A DNA stretch of 64,000 nucleotides, taken from NCBI RefSeq assembly GCF_001112925.1, contig NZ_CPYD01000007.1:62001-126000 (forward strand). Direction: 5' to 3'. Below are positions 62,998 to 64,000 of the stretch, one piece after another. The translations under genes and the position numbers were made by a program. The number at the start of each line of letters is the position of its first letter. Position 1 is the stretch's first letter. Below the pieces are notes generated by a model. That model did not search any database and was not told the origin of the DNA. It was given only the letters and a program-made list of their open reading frames with translations. This stretch comes from Yersinia nurmii (GTDB taxonomy: Bacteria; Pseudomonadota; Gammaproteobacteria; Enterobacterales; Enterobacteriaceae).

Positions 62998-63045
62998 TGC
63001 TTATGATCGGTCAGCTTTAAATAAATTGGCCGATCAGCTGGATGA

Positions 63046-64000
63046 TTACAGGTTTTCCAGTTCTGCCTTAAAACCGGTTAAATCCCCGATGTTGGCGCTC
63101 ACCCATTCCGGGTTGTAATAAGTATCCAGATAGCGTTCACCGCTGTCGCATAGCAGAGTGACAATAGCTCCGGACTCGCCTTTTTCACGCATTTGTCGGG
63201 CTAACTGTAAAGCACCCCATACGTTAGTGCCGGTGGATGCGCCCACTTTGCGACCCAACACACCTTCTAACCAATGTGCCGTTGCAACGCTGGCCGCGTC
63301 AGGAACGCGTAGCATGCTATCGATCACTTCAGGAATAAAAGAAGGTTCGGCGCGCGGGCGGCCAATCCCTTCAATGCGGCTGCCGCAGGTGCCAGTTACG
63401 CTGCGATCCCGATTGCAGAAGCAATCGTAAAAGACTGAGTTTTCCGGATCGACGACCATCAATTGAGTATTATGCCCCTGATAGCGAATATAACGGCCCA
63501 GCGTCGCCGAAGTGCCACCGGTTCCTGCGCTCATCACAATGTAATTGGGAACGGTAAAGGGTTCGCGGGCCATCTGGCGATAGATACTATCGGCAATATT
63601 ATTATTTCCACGCCAATCGGTAGCTCGCTCAGCGTAGGTGAATTGATCCATATAATGACCGTTTAATTCTTTTGCCAACTGCTCGGACGCGGCATAAATT
63701 TGCCCCGCATGATCGACAAAGTGGCAGCGACCACCGTAAAAGGCAATTTGTTCGACTTTTTTGCGAGCGGTGCAGCTCGGCATAACCGCAATAAAAGGCA
63801 ACCCAATCAGGCGGGCAAAGTAGGCTTCAGAAACCGCAGTGCTGCCAGAAGAGGCCTCAATAATGGTTGTCCCTTCCTTTATCCAGCCGTTACACAGGCC
63901 GTAAAGAAATAGAGAGCGTGCCAGCCGGTGTTTCAGACTACCGGTTGGATGGGTGCTTTCGTCTTTCAGATACAAGTAAATGCCAGGAAAATCAGGCAAA
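63046..64000 (-). CDS. Cysteine-synthase-like PLP enzyme (N-terminus outside window)
   Basis: This is a fold-type II PLP enzyme related to cysteine synthase/cysteine desulfhydrase. At least 317 residues are visible; the frame continues past the right edge, and the TTG at 63999 is only an internal Leu. The PLP lysine is in HPTGSLKHR, the substrate loop is [12 protein letters not shown], the PLP phosphate loop is [12 protein letters not shown], and [12 protein letters not shown] lies near the C-terminus. It resembles the Cds1-type L-cysteine desulfhydrase group. In E. coli the gene after cof is decR, a cysteine-responsive regulator, so a cysteine-degrading role is plausible but not shown. Confidence 0.82.
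   Translation of the reverse strand, partial: LPDFPGIYLYLKDESTHPTGSLKHRLARSLFLYGLCNGWIKEGTTIIEASSGSTAVSEAYFARLIGLPFIAVMPSCTARKKVEQIAFYGGRCHFVDHAGQIYAASEQLAKELNGHYMDQFTYAERATDWRGNNNIADSIYRQMAREPFTVPNYIVMSAGTGGTSATLGRYIRYQGHNTQLMVVDPENSVFYDCFCNRDRSVTGTCGSRIEGIGRPRAEPSFIPEVIDSMLRVPDAASVATAHWLEGVLGRKVGASTGTNVWGALQLARQMREKGESGAIVTLLCDSGERYLDTYYNPEWVSANIGDLTGFKAELENL

Overview
The window is a stretch of core chromosome from a member of the Enterobacterales. Gene order follows the Escherichia coli brnQ-to-cof segment almost exactly: brnQ-proY-malZ, acpH-queA-tgt-yajC-secDF, yajI-nrdR-ribD-ribH-nusB-thiL-pgpA, dxs-ispA-xseB, thiI, yajL-panE, yajQ, yajR, cyoEDCBA, ampG-yajG, bolA, tig-clpP-clpX-lon-hupB-ppiD-ybaV-fadM, queC, ybaE, cof. 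Most proteins have the same length as the E. coli ortholog or differ by a few residues. Moderate base composition by eye, together with the extra genes listed below, suggests a Yersiniaceae-type genome (Yersinia, Serratia, Rahnella or relatives). That placement is inference; no 16S or other marker is present.

Genes absent from the matching E. coli interval sit in the backbone at separate points: a PstS-like binding protein and a MetE-core methyltransferase (2-2133), an aminoglycoside-6-adenylyltransferase-like protein (5344-6213), an SDR oxidoreductase, gamma-glutamyltranspeptidase and a 2-Cys peroxiredoxin (8460-11992), the pgtABC/pgtP phosphoglycerate uptake locus between thiI and yajL (28894-35129), an OmpK/Tsx-type porin between cyoA and ampG (44210-44989), a second FadM-like thioesterase (58127-58525), and a cysteine-synthase-like PLP enzyme cut by the right edge (63046-64000). 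E. coli yajD, tsx and yajO are missing at their usual places.

Region by region: 1-9.2 kb holds amino-acid transport, methionine metabolism and maltodextrin use; 9.2-12.8 kb glutathione, peroxide and ACP turnover; 12.9-18.5 kb queuosine tRNA modification and the SecDF-YajC translocase unit; 18.7-28.8 kb NrdR, riboflavin, NusB, thiamine and isoprenoid synthesis; 28.9-35.1 kb phosphoglycerate sensing and uptake; 35.2-39 kb YajL, pantothenate, YajQ, YajR; 39-43.8 kb cytochrome bo3 oxidase; 45-48 kb cell-wall recycling and BolA; 48.4-57.4 kb protein folding and proteolysis (trigger factor, ClpXP, Lon, PpiD) with HU-beta; 57.5-64 kb YbaV, thioesterases, QueC, YbaE, Cof and the PLP enzyme.

Several regulatory sites can be read directly: tandem MetJ boxes before the MetE-like gene, MalT boxes before malZ, sigma-32 promoters before clpP and lon, an ArcA box, a CRP-like site and a well-spaced sigma-70 promoter before cyoA, FadR-like operators before both FadM paralogs, and two related dyads in the pgtC/pgtP divergent region. 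I see no phage, insertion sequence, CRISPR array, rRNA or tRNA, and no convincing unknown multi-gene system. The most interesting points are the FadR-linked fadM duplication, the pgt control region with its degenerate activator, and the MetJ-controlled short methionine synthase.
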